Source of the DNA: Bacillus_BE sp042263505
Lineage (GTDB): Bacteria > Bacillota > Bacilli > Bacillales > Cytobacillaceae
Assembly (NCBI RefSeq): GCF_042263505.1
Contig: NZ_JBHKFI010000001.1
Span: 372,001 to 436,000, forward strand
Reading direction: 5' to 3'
Length of the DNA: 64,000 nt
A model generated the notes under the pieces. It was not told the origin of the DNA and made no database searches. It saw only the letters and a list, made by a program, of their open reading frames with translations. The position numbers were made by a program, and so were the translations under genes. Shown here piece after piece: positions 8,704 to 18,325 of this stretch; position 1 is the first letter of the stretch; each line of letters opens with the position of its first letter.

Positions 8704-8740
8704 AAAAACACGGCCATCAATTTAATTTGTCCGTGTTTTT
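8704..8740 (-). terminator. Terminator of the DUF3231 gene
   Basis: Perfect 10-bp stem, 8704-8713 with 8731-8740, giving a T-run on the minus strand just after the DUF3231 stop. The T-run on the plus strand suggests it may work both ways. Confidence 0.75.
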
Positions 8741-8761
8741 CCATAAGTTTTTGTCAGCATT

Positions 8762-9274
8762 TTAACAATCCTGATGTTTATTCAAATGCAAAGGCGGTGG
8801 AATCAGCCATCCTTTTTCTTTATTCAGGCGTAGAGTCTTTGCTCCAAGTGCTGCTTTCTGATTGTGAAATTGTCCAAATATCATGGCGACATCTTCTCGA
8901 ACTGACTTCCCAATCACTTGACTGCATAGCACCATTTCGGCTGCAATATCGGCAGAAAGGGCTGCGGCTATCGCTGGGTCGGGTATTCTTGCCCCAACAG
9001 GTATATCCTCTAGACAGGCTTCCGGTGGTTCTGGTTGTGCAGGCGGCAAGCCAATTCCGTTTTCCTTTAATATTGTTTCAACTTGAACTTTTTGTTGCTG
9101 GCACAATTCAATTGCTTCAGTTAATAGTTTTTTTAAATCTTTATCACCTGCATGATTTAACATGGTTTGGTAACAAGTGATCATATTATTTCCAACCATT
9201 TGTGCAGACCAAATGTCAAAGACTTCACCATAGTGTAATGGTTCATCCTTTGGATTTCCACTTAATATTCCCAT
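8762..9274 (-). CDS. DUF3231 family protein (ferritin-like, spore-coat CotF-like fold)
   Basis: 170 residues in one DUF3231 domain: PLHYGEVFDIWSAQMVGNNM, a central helix-rich part, and GARIPDPAIAAALSADIAAEM. These proteins are abundant in Bacillaceae and resemble CotF-type four-helix bundles; functions are mostly unknown, some are spore-associated. The start ATG at 9274 follows TAGGAGG; the longer in-frame start at 9304 does not. It is a single gene with its own terminator downstream. Confidence 0.8.
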   Translation of the reverse strand: MGILSGNPKDEPLHYGEVFDIWSAQMVGNNMITCYQTMLNHAGDKDLKKLLTEAIELCQQQKVQVETILKENGIGLPPAQPEPPEACLEDIPVGARIPDPAIAAALSADIAAEMVLCSQVIGKSVREDVAMIFGQFHNQKAALGAKTLRLNKEKGWLIPPPLHLNKHQDC

Positions 9275-9384
9275 TATTGTCCTCCTAAGTATATAATTCA
9301 GCAAATTGCTCTATTTTCCAAAATCACAGAAATAGTTTATCCCAAGAATTAAATTTTAATGTATTTGATAAGAAGAAATCCTTT

Positions 9385-9735
9385 CTATTTATTCTTGCTA
9401 TCATCTGATTTTTTCTTTGTTTTTACTTCACTAATAGTTCGGAAAATTTGTGTGAACATACTGTTTTCAGCAATATTTTCAAGAAAGAAATCTCCTATGA
9501 GTTTTATGTATTCTTCGTCTTCAAACATTTTTTTATTTTGCAATTCCATTTCCGCTAAACCCTCGTACGTGGATAATAATGCGTAAGTATGGTCCTTCCC
9601 AGAGACGGGAGTAAGAATTTCAATAGTATGATTATAATTTTCGTTCCGAAATTTTTTGATCTCTCTTAGATTTTCAATCGCTTCTTTAAACTTCTCTTGT
9701 TTAATGACAAATGTTTGATAAACAAAGACTGGCAT
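9385..9735 (-). CDS. Small protein of unknown function, ABM-like barrel suspected
   Basis: 116 residues, start after GGGGGG on the minus strand. The sequence alternates beta and alpha segments (FVYQTFVIKQEKFKEAIENL, IEILTPVSGKDHTYALLSTY, then a helical EMELQNKKMFEDEEYIKLIG), which suggests a dimeric alpha/beta ferredoxin-like barrel as in ABM or NIPSNAP proteins. The tail is rich in Lys/Ser/Asp. The family is not recognised with certainty. It lies upstream of and divergent from the TetR gene at 9929. Confidence 0.55.
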   Translation of the reverse strand: MPVFVYQTFVIKQEKFKEAIENLREIKKFRNENYNHTIEILTPVSGKDHTYALLSTYEGLAEMELQNKKMFEDEEYIKLIGDFFLENIAENSMFTQIFRTISEVKTKKKSDDSKNK

Positions 9736-9876
9736 TTTTAACCCCCCTTGGTAAAGACTAGGTAGACTTAAAATTAAAATTTCCCAAAATCCTTTCTTTT
9801 ATTCTTAATGCACGATCAGAGGATGGTAGCAGATATTTTTTATATTATTTAATCCACTTCCATAAATAGAAAATTA

Positions 9877-9906
9877 TTGAAACAAAGTAATATTTTATGA
9901 TACTAT
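9877..9906 (+). promoter_or_regulatory. Possible sigma-A promoter of the TetR gene
   Basis: TTGAAA at 9877-9882 and TACTAT at 9901-9906 with an 18-bp spacer, 23 bp before the TetR start codon. Confidence 0.4.
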
Positions 9907-9928
9907 AAGTCACAAAGGATGGTGAGGA

Positions 9929-10597
9929 ATGAAGAATCATTCAATTAAGGAAAGACTTGTGGAAGCGGCTATTTACTTATTTGAAAGAAATGGCTATCAC
10001 GGAACATCTGTTGACCAGATTGTAGTCGAATCAAAAACTTCAAAAGGAGGGTTTTATCACAATTTTAAATCAAAGGATGAATTGCTTTACAATATCCACG
10101 ATATCTTTATCTCCTATGTTCTTAATAAGGCGACGGAAGCATATGATGAGTTTGATACTCCTGTTTCTCGTTTATGTGCCATTATTCAATCATTTACAAA
10201 AGTATTTGATTTATACAAACCTCACATCACTGTTTTTTATCAGGAAAGCACCTATCTGACCGGTAAATTCAATCAAATTATTAATGAAAAGCGTGATCAA
10301 TTTCGAAAGCTCATCATTCTAGTCATTCACGAAGGCCAAGAAAGTGGTGATTTTCGCGAGGAGATTCCTGCAGAAATATCAGCAATGGCCATTATTGGCA
10401 TGATCAATTGGACGTATAAATGGTTTAACAAAGAAGGCCCTTTGACAATTGATACCATTGCCCTCATATTTAATGATTTACTCTTACATTCACTTTTATC
10501 TGAAAAAGGAATGAAGGAAGAGGAAGTTCAAAAATTCTTATTTAAGCCCAACTTCAGTAGTGTATCTTTCATAAAGAAACAAGATAAGACTAACTAG
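9929..10597 (+). CDS. TetR/AcrR family regulator of the downstream acyl-CoA operon
   Basis: 222 residues. The N-terminal TetR DNA-binding domain is clear: IKERLVEAAIYLFERNGYHG, TSVDQIVVESKTSKGGFYH, NFKSKDELLYNI (residues 5-52). The C-terminal ligand domain is helical and resembles those of acyl-CoA-responsive TetR proteins. It directly precedes the yngJ-like gene in the same direction, and a TetR-type palindrome overlaps its stop codon (10593-10622). I infer that it represses the branched-chain acyl-CoA operon and is relieved by an acyl-CoA; the ligand is not visible from the sequence. Confidence 0.88.
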   Translation: MKNHSIKERLVEAAIYLFERNGYHGTSVDQIVVESKTSKGGFYHNFKSKDELLYNIHDIFISYVLNKATEAYDEFDTPVSRLCAIIQSFTKVFDLYKPHITVFYQESTYLTGKFNQIINEKRDQFRKLIILVIHEGQESGDFREEIPAEISAMAIIGMINWTYKWFNKEGPLTIDTIALIFNDLLLHSLLSEKGMKEEEVQKFLFKPNFSSVSFIKKQDKTN

Positions 10598-10626
10598 TCG
10601 GTCTTCGAACAGACCGACCAGTCAGT
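10593..10626. promoter_or_regulatory. TetR-type operator upstream of yngJ
   Basis: Inverted repeat ACTAGTCGGTCT (10593-10604), 6-bp spacer, AGACCGACCAGT (10611-10622), one mismatch in 12, followed by a further CAGTC. It overlaps the tetR stop codon and lies 23 bp before the yngJ start. The core ACCGACCAGT recurs on the minus strand at 53837-53852. Confidence 0.65.
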
Positions 10627-10645
10627 CCAAAATGGAGGGGAAAAT

Positions 10646-11788
10646 ATGAACTTTGATTTGTCAGATGAACAGAAAATGCTTCAGGACATGGTTAGGGAAT
10701 TTGCAGAGCAGGAAATAAAACCATATGCTCGTGAAGTAGATGAAACCTCAAAGATGAGGATAGAAACCTTTGAGAAGCTAGGGGAGCTTGGGCTCCTTGG
10801 AATCCCGTTTTCGGAAGAGTATGGTGGGGCAGGAGGTGATACCATCTCTTACTGTATTGCTGTTGAGGAAATTGGCAAAGCGTGCGGTGGAACTGGGTTA
10901 AGCTATGCGGCGAATACGAGCCTTGGAGCAAGTCCAATTTATTATTTTGGAACGGAGGAGCAAAAGCAAAAATGGTTGGTGCCGATGGCAAAAGGGGAGA
11001 CTTTAGGTGCTTTCGGCCTAACGGAGCCTAATGCAGGCTCAGATGCCGGAGGGACGAGGACAAGGGCTGTATTAGATGGGGATGAATGGGTGATCAATGG
11101 TCAGAAGTGCTGGATTACAAATGCCGGCTTTTCTCGACAAATAATTGTAACCGCTTACACGAAAAAACGGGAGAATGGTCGAAATATTGTTTCTGCTTTT
11201 ATTGTTCCGACTGCTACACCGGGAGTTAAAATTTCCTGTAATTATGACAAGATGGGGGTCAGAGGTTCTAATACATGTGAGATTATACTGGAAAACGTCC
11301 GAGTGCCAAAGGAAAATCTGTTAGGTGATGAGAAAAAGGGTTTTAGTCAATTCTTATATACACTTGATGGCGGGAGAATTTCTATTGCAGCACTGTCTGT
11401 TGGAATTGCAGAAGCGGCTTTTGAAAAAGCACTACAATATGCGAAGGAAAGGGTACAGTTTGGTCAATCAATCTCAAAATTTCAAGCCATTCAATTTAAA
11501 TTAGCTGACATGGCGATGGAGCTTGAATTAGCGCGAAATATGGTCTATAAAGCTGCGTGGCTGAAGGATGAACGCAAACCATTTGGCAAAGAAGCTGCAT
11601 TTGCAAAGTTATATGCGTCAGAAGCAGGATTTCGTATCTGTAATGAAGCGATTCAAATTCACGGTGGTAACGGCTATATGAAGGAATATGATGTAGAGAG
11701 ACATCTTCGGGATATGAAATTAATGGAAATTGGAGAAGGAACATCAGAAATCCAGCGTTTAGTCATTGCTCGTCAATTAGGATGTTAA
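10646..11788 (+). CDS. yngJ: Acyl-CoA dehydrogenase, YngJ-like (leucine/isovalerate branch)
   Basis: 380 residues, an FAD-dependent acyl-CoA dehydrogenase. Seen: GAFGLTEPNAGSDAGG (FAD/substrate loop), WITNAG, a helical C-domain with QFGQSISKFQAIQFKLADM, and the catalytic base E364 in IGEGTSEIQR. First enzyme gene of a seven-gene run in the same order as the yng operon of B. subtilis, which degrades leucine through isovaleryl-CoA. Isovaleryl-CoA or a short branched acyl-CoA is therefore the likely substrate. Human IVD keeps its base elsewhere, while this protein has the SCAD-type position. RBS GGAGGGG at good spacing. Confidence 0.93.
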   Translation: MNFDLSDEQKMLQDMVREFAEQEIKPYAREVDETSKMRIETFEKLGELGLLGIPFSEEYGGAGGDTISYCIAVEEIGKACGGTGLSYAANTSLGASPIYYFGTEEQKQKWLVPMAKGETLGAFGLTEPNAGSDAGGTRTRAVLDGDEWVINGQKCWITNAGFSRQIIVTAYTKKRENGRNIVSAFIVPTATPGVKISCNYDKMGVRGSNTCEIILENVRVPKENLLGDEKKGFSQFLYTLDGGRISIAALSVGIAEAAFEKALQYAKERVQFGQSISKFQAIQFKLADMAMELELARNMVYKAAWLKDERKPFGKEAAFAKLYASEAGFRICNEAIQIHGGNGYMKEYDVERHLRDMKLMEIGEGTSEIQRLVIARQLGC

Positions 11789-11807
11789 TTATGAAGGAGG
11801 AATTTGG

Positions 11808-13445
11808 ATGAGTGAATTCATTAGTAAAACTGTCGCTGAGTTATTGGCTGATAGAGCACAAGAATTTCCCAATCATGAAGCTTTAGTATATCCGGATCGC
11901 GGTCTTAGATTAACCTATCGCGAATTTCATGCTCAGTGTGAAAAAGTCGCAAAAGGATTAATAGCTCTGGGAATCCAAAAAGGGGAAAATGTTGCAGCGT
12001 GGTCAACCAATGTCCCGGAATGGGTTAGTTTGCAATTTGGAACGGGAAAAATGGGGGCAGTGCTAGTGACTGTTAATACCAATTATCGTTCCACGGAACT
12101 AGAGTATCTCCTTAAACAATCTGATTGTACAACCCTATTCCTCATTGAGGAATATCGTGATAATTCATATATTCAAACTCTTTATGAACTTTGTCCGGAA
12201 TTGGAAACATCAAAGCCAGGTCAACTGGAGTCTAAACGCCTTCCTTTGCTGAAAAACGTCATTATCCTTGGTGAAAAGAAATATAATGGCGCCTATAATT
12301 GGTCAGATATTCTCGAAATGGCAGAGCAGGTTTCAGATGAAGCATTAAGAGAGCGTGAGGATACATTGCAGCCAGAGGATGTCATCAATATGCAATACAC
12401 TTCAGGTACTACAGGTTTTCCGAAGGGTGTAATGCTTACTCACAGCAATTTAACGAATAATGGTTATAATATCGCAAGGTGTATGAACTTAAAGCAAGAA
12501 GATCGTCTTTGTATTCCTGTCCCATTTTTTCATTGCTTTGGGTGTGTGATTGGAACGCTTGCAGCTGTCAGTGTTGGGGCAACAATGGTTCCAGTTGAAG
12601 AATTTGATCCGGAAAAGGTGCTTTGGACGGTAGAGCAAGAAAAGTGCACCGCTCTTCATGGGGTACCAACCATGTTCATAGCTGAATTAAACCATCCGAA
12701 TTTTGAAAATTATGATTTATCCTCTCTTAGAACTGGGGTTATGGCCGGATCAAATTGTCCCATTGAGGTGATGAAAAATGTTATCAATAAAATGAATATG
12801 ACGGAAATCACAATTTGCTATGGACAGACAGAATCCTCTCCTGTCATTACACAAACACGGACAGATGATCCGATGGAATTGCGGGTGGAAACAGTTGGCC
12901 GTGCATTGCCGAATGTTGAGGTAAGAATTGTTCAACCCGGAACAACAAACGAGCTGCCATTCAATGAGCAAGGGGAGCTCTGTACTAGGGGTTATCATGT
13001 GATGGAGGGATATTATAAAAATCCTGAAGCGACTCGCGAAGCAATTGATGAAGATGGTTGGTTACATACAGGCGATCTTGCTGTCATGGATAAGAATGGC
13101 TATTGCCGAATAACTGGCCGTTTGAAGGATATGATTATCCGCGGTGGAGAAAATATTTATCCACGTGAAATTGAAGAGTTCCTTTACACTCATCCTAAAA
13201 TACTTGATGCACAGATTGTTGGTGTCCCTGATGGAAAATATGGGGAAGAGGTCATGGCTTGGATTATTTTGAAGGAAGAGGAAAGTGCAACAGAAGATGA
13301 AATAAAAGAATACTGTAAGGGGAAAATTTCACGCTTTAAAATCCCCAAATTTGTTTTCTTTACAGATTCATATCCGATGACAGCTTCAGGAAAAATTCAA
13401 AAGTATAAGCTGAAAGAGCAATCTATTAATCTATTAGCTCGATAA
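11808..13445 (+). CDS. yngI: Acyl-CoA synthetase, AMP-forming, YngI-like
   Basis: 545 residues of the ANL superfamily. The AMP-binding P-loop YTSGTTGFPKG is at about residues 196-207; later motifs include YGQTESSP, GWLHTGDLAVMD and the C-terminal hinge GRLKDMIIRGGENIYP, with the catalytic Lys in TASGKIQK near the end. It activates a short or branched acid to its CoA ester, feeding the dehydrogenase encoded upstream. It starts 19 bp after yngJ with AAGGAGG. Confidence 0.93.
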   Translation: MSEFISKTVAELLADRAQEFPNHEALVYPDRGLRLTYREFHAQCEKVAKGLIALGIQKGENVAAWSTNVPEWVSLQFGTGKMGAVLVTVNTNYRSTELEYLLKQSDCTTLFLIEEYRDNSYIQTLYELCPELETSKPGQLESKRLPLLKNVIILGEKKYNGAYNWSDILEMAEQVSDEALREREDTLQPEDVINMQYTSGTTGFPKGVMLTHSNLTNNGYNIARCMNLKQEDRLCIPVPFFHCFGCVIGTLAAVSVGATMVPVEEFDPEKVLWTVEQEKCTALHGVPTMFIAELNHPNFENYDLSSLRTGVMAGSNCPIEVMKNVINKMNMTEITICYGQTESSPVITQTRTDDPMELRVETVGRALPNVEVRIVQPGTTNELPFNEQGELCTRGYHVMEGYYKNPEATREAIDEDGWLHTGDLAVMDKNGYCRITGRLKDMIIRGGENIYPREIEEFLYTHPKILDAQIVGVPDGKYGEEVMAWIILKEEESATEDEIKEYCKGKISRFKIPKFVFFTDSYPMTASGKIQKYKLKEQSINLLAR

Positions 13446-13462
13446 AGGGAAGGTGTGATTAC

Positions 13463-14815
13463 TTGTTCTCTAAAATTTTGATTGCAAACCGCGGTGAAAT
13501 TGCTCGAAGGGTTATCCGTACCTGTAATAGACTTGGAATCCAGACTGTTGCCATATTTTCTGAAGCAGATGCAGATTCATTGTATGTAAAGGAAGCAAAT
13601 GAGGCTTATTGCATTGGTAAGCCTCCTGTCAATCAAAGTTACTTAAATATTGAGGAAATCCTTCTGACTGCTAAGCGTAGTGGAGCCGAAGCCATTCACC
13701 CTGGTTATGGGCTTTTATCAGAAAATGCAGATTTTGCAAGAAGATGCGAAAAAGAAGGAATCGTTTTTATCGGGCCAAATCCAGAAATCATTGCATCCAT
13801 GGGAAGTAAGATTGAGGCGCGGAAAACTATGAAGGAAGCAGGAGTACCAATTATTGAAGGAATTGATGCCTCGATTGAAACAGAGGAAGAGGCACTTGTT
13901 GCGGCTCAGGAGATTGGATATCCTTTGATGCTAAAGGCTTCCGCTGGAGGTGGAGGAATTGGGATGCAGTTAGTTACATCAGATGAGGAGCTCATTAAGG
14001 CCTTTTCCGGCAATAAAAAACGGGCTGAATCTTTTTTTGGGGATGGGGCGATGTTTATCGAAAAGTATATCGAAGAACCTCATCATATCGAAGTACAAAT
14101 CATTGCTGATACGCATGGGAATATTGTGCCTTTGTGGGAAAGAGAGTGCTCTATTCAGCGTAGAAATCAAAAGGTGGTGGAGGAAGCACCTTCTCCTTAT
14201 GTAAATGAATCGACACGAAATGCTTTGCTTGATGCAGCAGTACGGGCTGCGAAGCATATCGGTTATACCAATGCGGGAACGATTGAATTTTTAGTGGATC
14301 GAGAACAAAATTTCTATTTTCTCGAGATGAATACACGTTTGCAGGTGGAACACCCTGTTACAGAAGAAATTACAGGTTTAGATTTAGTCGAGGAACAGAT
14401 CAAAGTAGCTTCAAAAGAGGCGCTAACATTCACAAGGGAGGAGGTTTGTAGAAAGGGGCATGCTGTTGAAGTGAGGATTTATGCAGAGGATCCGATCACT
14501 TTTTTCCCTTCACCTGGAAAAATCAGCGGACTAAAGCTTCCAATAGGAGAAGGAATTCGTAATGAATGTGGGGTTGAAAAAGGATCACAGGTGACCCCGT
14601 TTTATGATCCGATGATTGCAAAATTAATTGCTTGGGGAAAAAACAGGGAAGATGCATGTAAACGTTTAGAGGCAGCCCTTTTAAACTATGAAATTACAGG
14701 AATTAAAACCAATGTTCCTATGCTTTTAAGAGTTGTAAGTCATGAGCAATTTTTATTAGGAAATACAACGACTCAATTTGTGAATCAGTATTATCTACCA
14801 AGCTTTTCTAATTAA
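13463..14815 (+). CDS. yngH: Biotin carboxylase subunit of an acyl-CoA (methylcrotonyl-CoA-type) carboxylase
   Basis: 450 residues, TTG start after AAGGTG. Complete biotin carboxylase: KILIANRGEIARRVIRTCN, HPGYGLLSENADFA, the ATP-grasp glycine loop KASAGGGGIGMQ (about residue 160), and EMNTRLQVEHPVTEEITG (about 290). It carboxylates the biotin on the small carrier encoded next. Together with the carrier and the YngE-type carboxyltransferase downstream it forms the methylcrotonyl-CoA carboxylase expected in leucine breakdown. Confidence 0.95.
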   Translation: MFSKILIANRGEIARRVIRTCNRLGIQTVAIFSEADADSLYVKEANEAYCIGKPPVNQSYLNIEEILLTAKRSGAEAIHPGYGLLSENADFARRCEKEGIVFIGPNPEIIASMGSKIEARKTMKEAGVPIIEGIDASIETEEEALVAAQEIGYPLMLKASAGGGGIGMQLVTSDEELIKAFSGNKKRAESFFGDGAMFIEKYIEEPHHIEVQIIADTHGNIVPLWERECSIQRRNQKVVEEAPSPYVNESTRNALLDAAVRAAKHIGYTNAGTIEFLVDREQNFYFLEMNTRLQVEHPVTEEITGLDLVEEQIKVASKEALTFTREEVCRKGHAVEVRIYAEDPITFFPSPGKISGLKLPIGEGIRNECGVEKGSQVTPFYDPMIAKLIAWGKNREDACKRLEAALLNYEITGIKTNVPMLLRVVSHEQFLLGNTTTQFVNQYYLPSFSN

Positions 14816-14833
14816 AGAATTAATGGAGGGAGA

Positions 14834-15052
14834 ATGGAGATGACAAAAATTGAAGCTGGTATGGCAGGTAGTGTTTGGAAGGTGTTAGTGAAGGAAGGTG
14901 ATAAGGTGGCAGCCGGACAAGATGTCATTATTTTAGAATCAATGAAGATGGAGATTCCAGTAAGCACTGAATCGGATGGAACGATCGTGAAGCTCCATGT
15001 TCAAGAAGGAGATTTTGTAAACGATAACGATATCATTGCCGAGTTAGAGTGA
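14834..15052 (+). CDS. yngHB: Biotin carboxyl carrier protein, small (YngHB-like)
   Basis: 72 residues, a single biotinyl domain. The biotinylation site is the Lys of ESMKMEIPV (about residue 39), and GMAGSVWKVLVKEGDKV and HVQEGDFVNDND flank it symmetrically. The first ATG (14834) lies against the ribosome site GGAGGG, so the ATG at 14840 (70 residues, MTKIEAG) may be the true start. It carries carboxybiotin between the subunits encoded on either side. Confidence 0.92.
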   Translation: MEMTKIEAGMAGSVWKVLVKEGDKVAAGQDVIILESMKMEIPVSTESDGTIVKLHVQEGDFVNDNDIIAELE

Positions 15053-15064
15053 GGTGGAGATTGT

Positions 15065-15982
15065 TTGAGACTTCCAAAAAAAGTAGTGATTAAAGAAGTT
15101 GGTCCCCGGGATGGTTTACAAAATGAAAAGCAGATGCTCAGTACAGAGGAGAAAATCCTTTGGATAAATTCCCTTTCTGAAACTGGGCTTTCTTATATTG
15201 AGGTAAGCTCCTTTGTTCATCCAAAATGGATTCCTCAGCTCAGTGATGCCACAGAAGTATTTAAAGGAATAAAAAAGAGGCAAGGTGTTACCTATTCCGC
15301 ACTTGTGCCAAATATAAGAGGACTAGATAGAGCCCTTGAAGTTGATGTAGATGAGATCAGTGTTTTTATGTCAGCAAGTGAAGGACATAATCTTGCCAAT
15401 ATAAATAAGTCGATAGCAGAAACTTATCCGATTCTTGCGGAAGTAGTAAAAGAAGCTAAAATGGCAGAAAAAACGGTAAGAGGATATGTTTCAACCGTTA
15501 TTGCTTGTCCGATTGAGGGGCCGGTAGCTCCATCTCAAGTAAAGGAAGTCGCGAACAGACTCTTTTCGATGGGAATTGATGAGCTTTCATTAGGAGATAC
15601 GATTGGGGTGGGAGTTCCAACTCAGGTAGAAAGATTGTTAGAAGAACTTTTACCTCTATATGATTCTAGTAAGCTCGCATTACATTTTCATGATACACGG
15701 GGTACTGCAATTTCTAATATTGTGAAAGCAATGGAAATGGGAATAACAATTTTTGATAGTGCGCTTGGAGGTTTAGGCGGATGTCCTTATGCATTGGGGG
15801 CATCCGGAAATGTCGCGACCGACGATTTATTATATTTGCTCCATGAAATGGGAATCGAGACGGGAGTAGATTTAACTCAAATATTAAAATCTGCGCAACT
15901 TCTGGAAAGAATTCTTGGGAAGAGTCTGAATAGCCGGCAAATGGACATTATTCGAAAAAAGGGGAAGGAGCGAATTTCATGA
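15065..15982 (+). CDS. yngG: Hydroxymethylglutaryl-CoA lyase
   Basis: 305 residues, TTG start after GAGGTGGAG. HMG-CoA lyase signature: KEVGPRDGLQNE at residues 9-20, HFHDTRGTA for the metal, and the catalytic Cys in GGLGGCPYALGASGN. It splits HMG-CoA into acetyl-CoA and acetoacetate, the last step of leucine degradation. It sits 12 bp after the carrier gene and overlaps yngF by 4 bp. Confidence 0.95.
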   Translation: MRLPKKVVIKEVGPRDGLQNEKQMLSTEEKILWINSLSETGLSYIEVSSFVHPKWIPQLSDATEVFKGIKKRQGVTYSALVPNIRGLDRALEVDVDEISVFMSASEGHNLANINKSIAETYPILAEVVKEAKMAEKTVRGYVSTVIACPIEGPVAPSQVKEVANRLFSMGIDELSLGDTIGVGVPTQVERLLEELLPLYDSSKLALHFHDTRGTAISNIVKAMEMGITIFDSALGGLGGCPYALGASGNVATDDLLYLLHEMGIETGVDLTQILKSAQLLERILGKSLNSRQMDIIRKKGKERIS

Positions 15983-16773
15983 ACGAAATGCTGAAAAAAT
16001 ATGTGTTTCTTGAAAAAAGTACTGACGGTATAGCTATGATCACAATAAATCGTCCGGAAGCAGCGAATGCTTTATCAAGAAAGCTGCTAGAGGAATTAAA
16101 TATTTGTTTCAATCAATTGAAAAATGACTCCGGTGTAAGAGTGATTATCATAACAGGTGCTGGGGATAAAGCCTTTTGTGCTGGTGCTGATTTAAAGGAA
16201 CGTAAAGGTATGAATGATTATGAGGTTAAACAAAATGTTCGTCTGATAAGCTCGACCGTGAGTGAATTAGAGGCTATCCCCCAACCCGTCATTGCAGCTT
16301 TGAATGGTGTGGCCTTTGGCGGTGGATTGGAGCTTGCCCTTGCCTGTGACATAAGAATTGGCGCCTTAGAGGCTCAGGTGGGTTTAACTGAAACCTCTCT
16401 GGCTATAATTCCAGGAGCGGGTGGAACGCAGCGGCTTCCACGTCTAATTGGTCGTGGAAAAGCAAAAGAGTTAATTTATACAGCGCGAAGACTAAGTGCA
16501 AAAGAAGCAGAATCCATTGGGATATTAGAATATGTTGTTCCGCAAACTCAATTATTAGAAAAAGCATTAGAACTTGCTTGTGCGATGGCAAAAAATGCGC
16601 CACTTGCTCTTATTCAAGCAAAGGCTGCCATCAATAAAGGAGTAGAGGTTGATCTAGCTACTGGGCTTAAGATTGAGGAGCTTGCGTATAACGCTTTAAT
16701 TCCGACAAAAGATAGAATGGAAGGCTTAAATGCTTTTGCAGAAAAACGCCCTCCTCAATATAAAGGTCAATAA
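15979..16773 (+). CDS. yngF: Enoyl-CoA hydratase family, methylglutaconyl-CoA hydratase candidate
   Basis: 264 residues of the crotonase fold. Oxyanion-hole elements ADLKERKGM and LNGVAFGGGLELALACD, catalytic-region TETSLAIIPGAGGTQRLPRLIG with the two acidic residues expected for a hydratase. Within this operon it should hydrate 3-methylglutaconyl-CoA to HMG-CoA. The start overlaps the yngG stop (ATGA). The assignment to substrate rests on operon order. Confidence 0.92.
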   Translation: MNEMLKKYVFLEKSTDGIAMITINRPEAANALSRKLLEELNICFNQLKNDSGVRVIIITGAGDKAFCAGADLKERKGMNDYEVKQNVRLISSTVSELEAIPQPVIAALNGVAFGGGLELALACDIRIGALEAQVGLTETSLAIIPGAGGTQRLPRLIGRGKAKELIYTARRLSAKEAESIGILEYVVPQTQLLEKALELACAMAKNAPLALIQAKAAINKGVEVDLATGLKIEELAYNALIPTKDRMEGLNAFAEKRPPQYKGQ

Positions 16774-16786
16774 ACGAGAGGAGAGG

Positions 16787-18325
16787 ATGAGACGAATGGG
16801 AATGAAGACAAACGAACATGCTAAAAGAGATATGATTAAAAAAGGCGGTCAAGAGAAATATCATATAAAAAATCAGGAACAAGGAAAGCTGTTTGTGCGT
16901 GAACGGTTAAATTTACTTTTTGATCAAGGACTGCAAGTAGAAGATGGAATGTTTGCCAATGTATTAGCGGGTGAACTTCCTGCTGACGGAGTTGTTACAG
17001 GTATCGGAAAGATACATGGACGTACTGTTTGTGTAATGGCAAATGATTCAACCGTTAAGGCCGGATCCTGGGGAAAATTTACAGTTGAGAAAATTATTCG
17101 TATTCAGGAAACGGCTGAAAAGCTTCGTTGTCCGATGCTCTATTTAGTTGACTCGGCAGGAGCGCGTATAACGGACCAACTGGAAATGTTTCCGGGTCGA
17201 AGAGGCGCAGGGAGAATATTTTATAATCAAGTAAAATTATCGGGTAGTGTTCCGCAAATTTGTCTATTATTTGGTCCATCTGCAGCAGGAGGTGCTTATA
17301 TCCCGGCATTTTGTGACATTGTAGTCATGGTAGAGGGAAACGCCTCCATGTATTTAGGATCTCCAAGGATGGCGGAAATGGTTATCGGTGAAAAAGTGAC
17401 ACTTGAGCAAATGGGTGGAACCAAGATGCACTGTTCCATTTCCGGATGTGGAGACGTACTGGCGAAAACTGAAGAAGAAGCGATAGAATATGCACGTCAT
17501 TATTTAACGTACTTTCCAGATAATTTTTCTGAGAGACCAGCAAGGATGGAAGCAATGGCTCCGGGAATCTTTGAAAAGTCGATAGAAGAGTTAATTCCGA
17601 AAAATCAAAATGCCCCATTTGATATGTATCAGCTTATTGAAAGAATAATTGATGAAGGTTCTATATGTGAAATCAAAAAATTATTTGCAGCAGAGCTTAT
17701 TACTTGTCTTGCGAGGATTAATGGACAACCGATTGGGATTATTGCCAATCAGCCAAGGGTAAAAGGTGGCGTACTCTTTCATGACAGTGCAGATAAGGCA
17801 GCAAAGTTTATAAATCTATGTGACGCCTTTCATATCCCACTATTATTCCTTGCTGATGTACCAGGTTTTATGATTGGCACGAACGTGGAAAAAGCGGGGA
17901 TTATTCGTCATGGCGCTAAGATGATTTCTGCCATCAGTGAAGCCACAGTCCCTAAATTGACCGTTATCGTTCGAAAAGCATACGGGGCAGGTTTATATGC
18001 CATGGCAGGCCCAGCCTTTGAACCAGATTGTTGCCTTGCCCTTCCATCAGCAGCCATTGCAGTGATGGGCCCAGAGGCAGCCGTTAATGCCGTTTATGCG
18101 AATAAAATTGCTGCCCTTCCGGAAGAGGAACGTGCCGCTTTCATCGCTGAAAAGCGAGATGAATATCGGGAGGATATAGATATTTATCGCTTGGCGTCAG
18201 AATTAATTATTGATGAAATTGTGGAACCAAATCATCTCCGTGATGAGCTTTCAGCGCGATTGGACTTATATATGTCGAAGTACTTTGTTTTTTCAGAGCG
18301 TAAGCATGGGGTTCATCCGGTTTAA
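16787..18325 (+). CDS. yngE: Carboxyltransferase subunit of acyl-CoA carboxylase, YngE-like
   Basis: 512 residues, the usual size for the beta (carboxyltransferase) subunit of methylcrotonyl- or propionyl-CoA carboxylase. Seen: YLVDSAGARITDQLEMFPGR, LFGPSAAGGAYIPAFCD, LADVPGFMIGTNVEKAGI, RKAYGAGLYAMAGPAFEPD. It transfers CO2 from carboxybiotin to the acyl-CoA. I take ATG 16787, directly after a GAGAGGAGAGG stretch; a longer frame from 16730 would overlap yngF by 44 bp without a ribosome site. It ends the operon. Confidence 0.93.
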   Translation: MRRMGMKTNEHAKRDMIKKGGQEKYHIKNQEQGKLFVRERLNLLFDQGLQVEDGMFANVLAGELPADGVVTGIGKIHGRTVCVMANDSTVKAGSWGKFTVEKIIRIQETAEKLRCPMLYLVDSAGARITDQLEMFPGRRGAGRIFYNQVKLSGSVPQICLLFGPSAAGGAYIPAFCDIVVMVEGNASMYLGSPRMAEMVIGEKVTLEQMGGTKMHCSISGCGDVLAKTEEEAIEYARHYLTYFPDNFSERPARMEAMAPGIFEKSIEELIPKNQNAPFDMYQLIERIIDEGSICEIKKLFAAELITCLARINGQPIGIIANQPRVKGGVLFHDSADKAAKFINLCDAFHIPLLFLADVPGFMIGTNVEKAGIIRHGAKMISAISEATVPKLTVIVRKAYGAGLYAMAGPAFEPDCCLALPSAAIAVMGPEAAVNAVYANKIAALPEEERAAFIAEKRDEYREDIDIYRLASELIIDEIVEPNHLRDELSARLDLYMSKYFVFSERKHGVHPV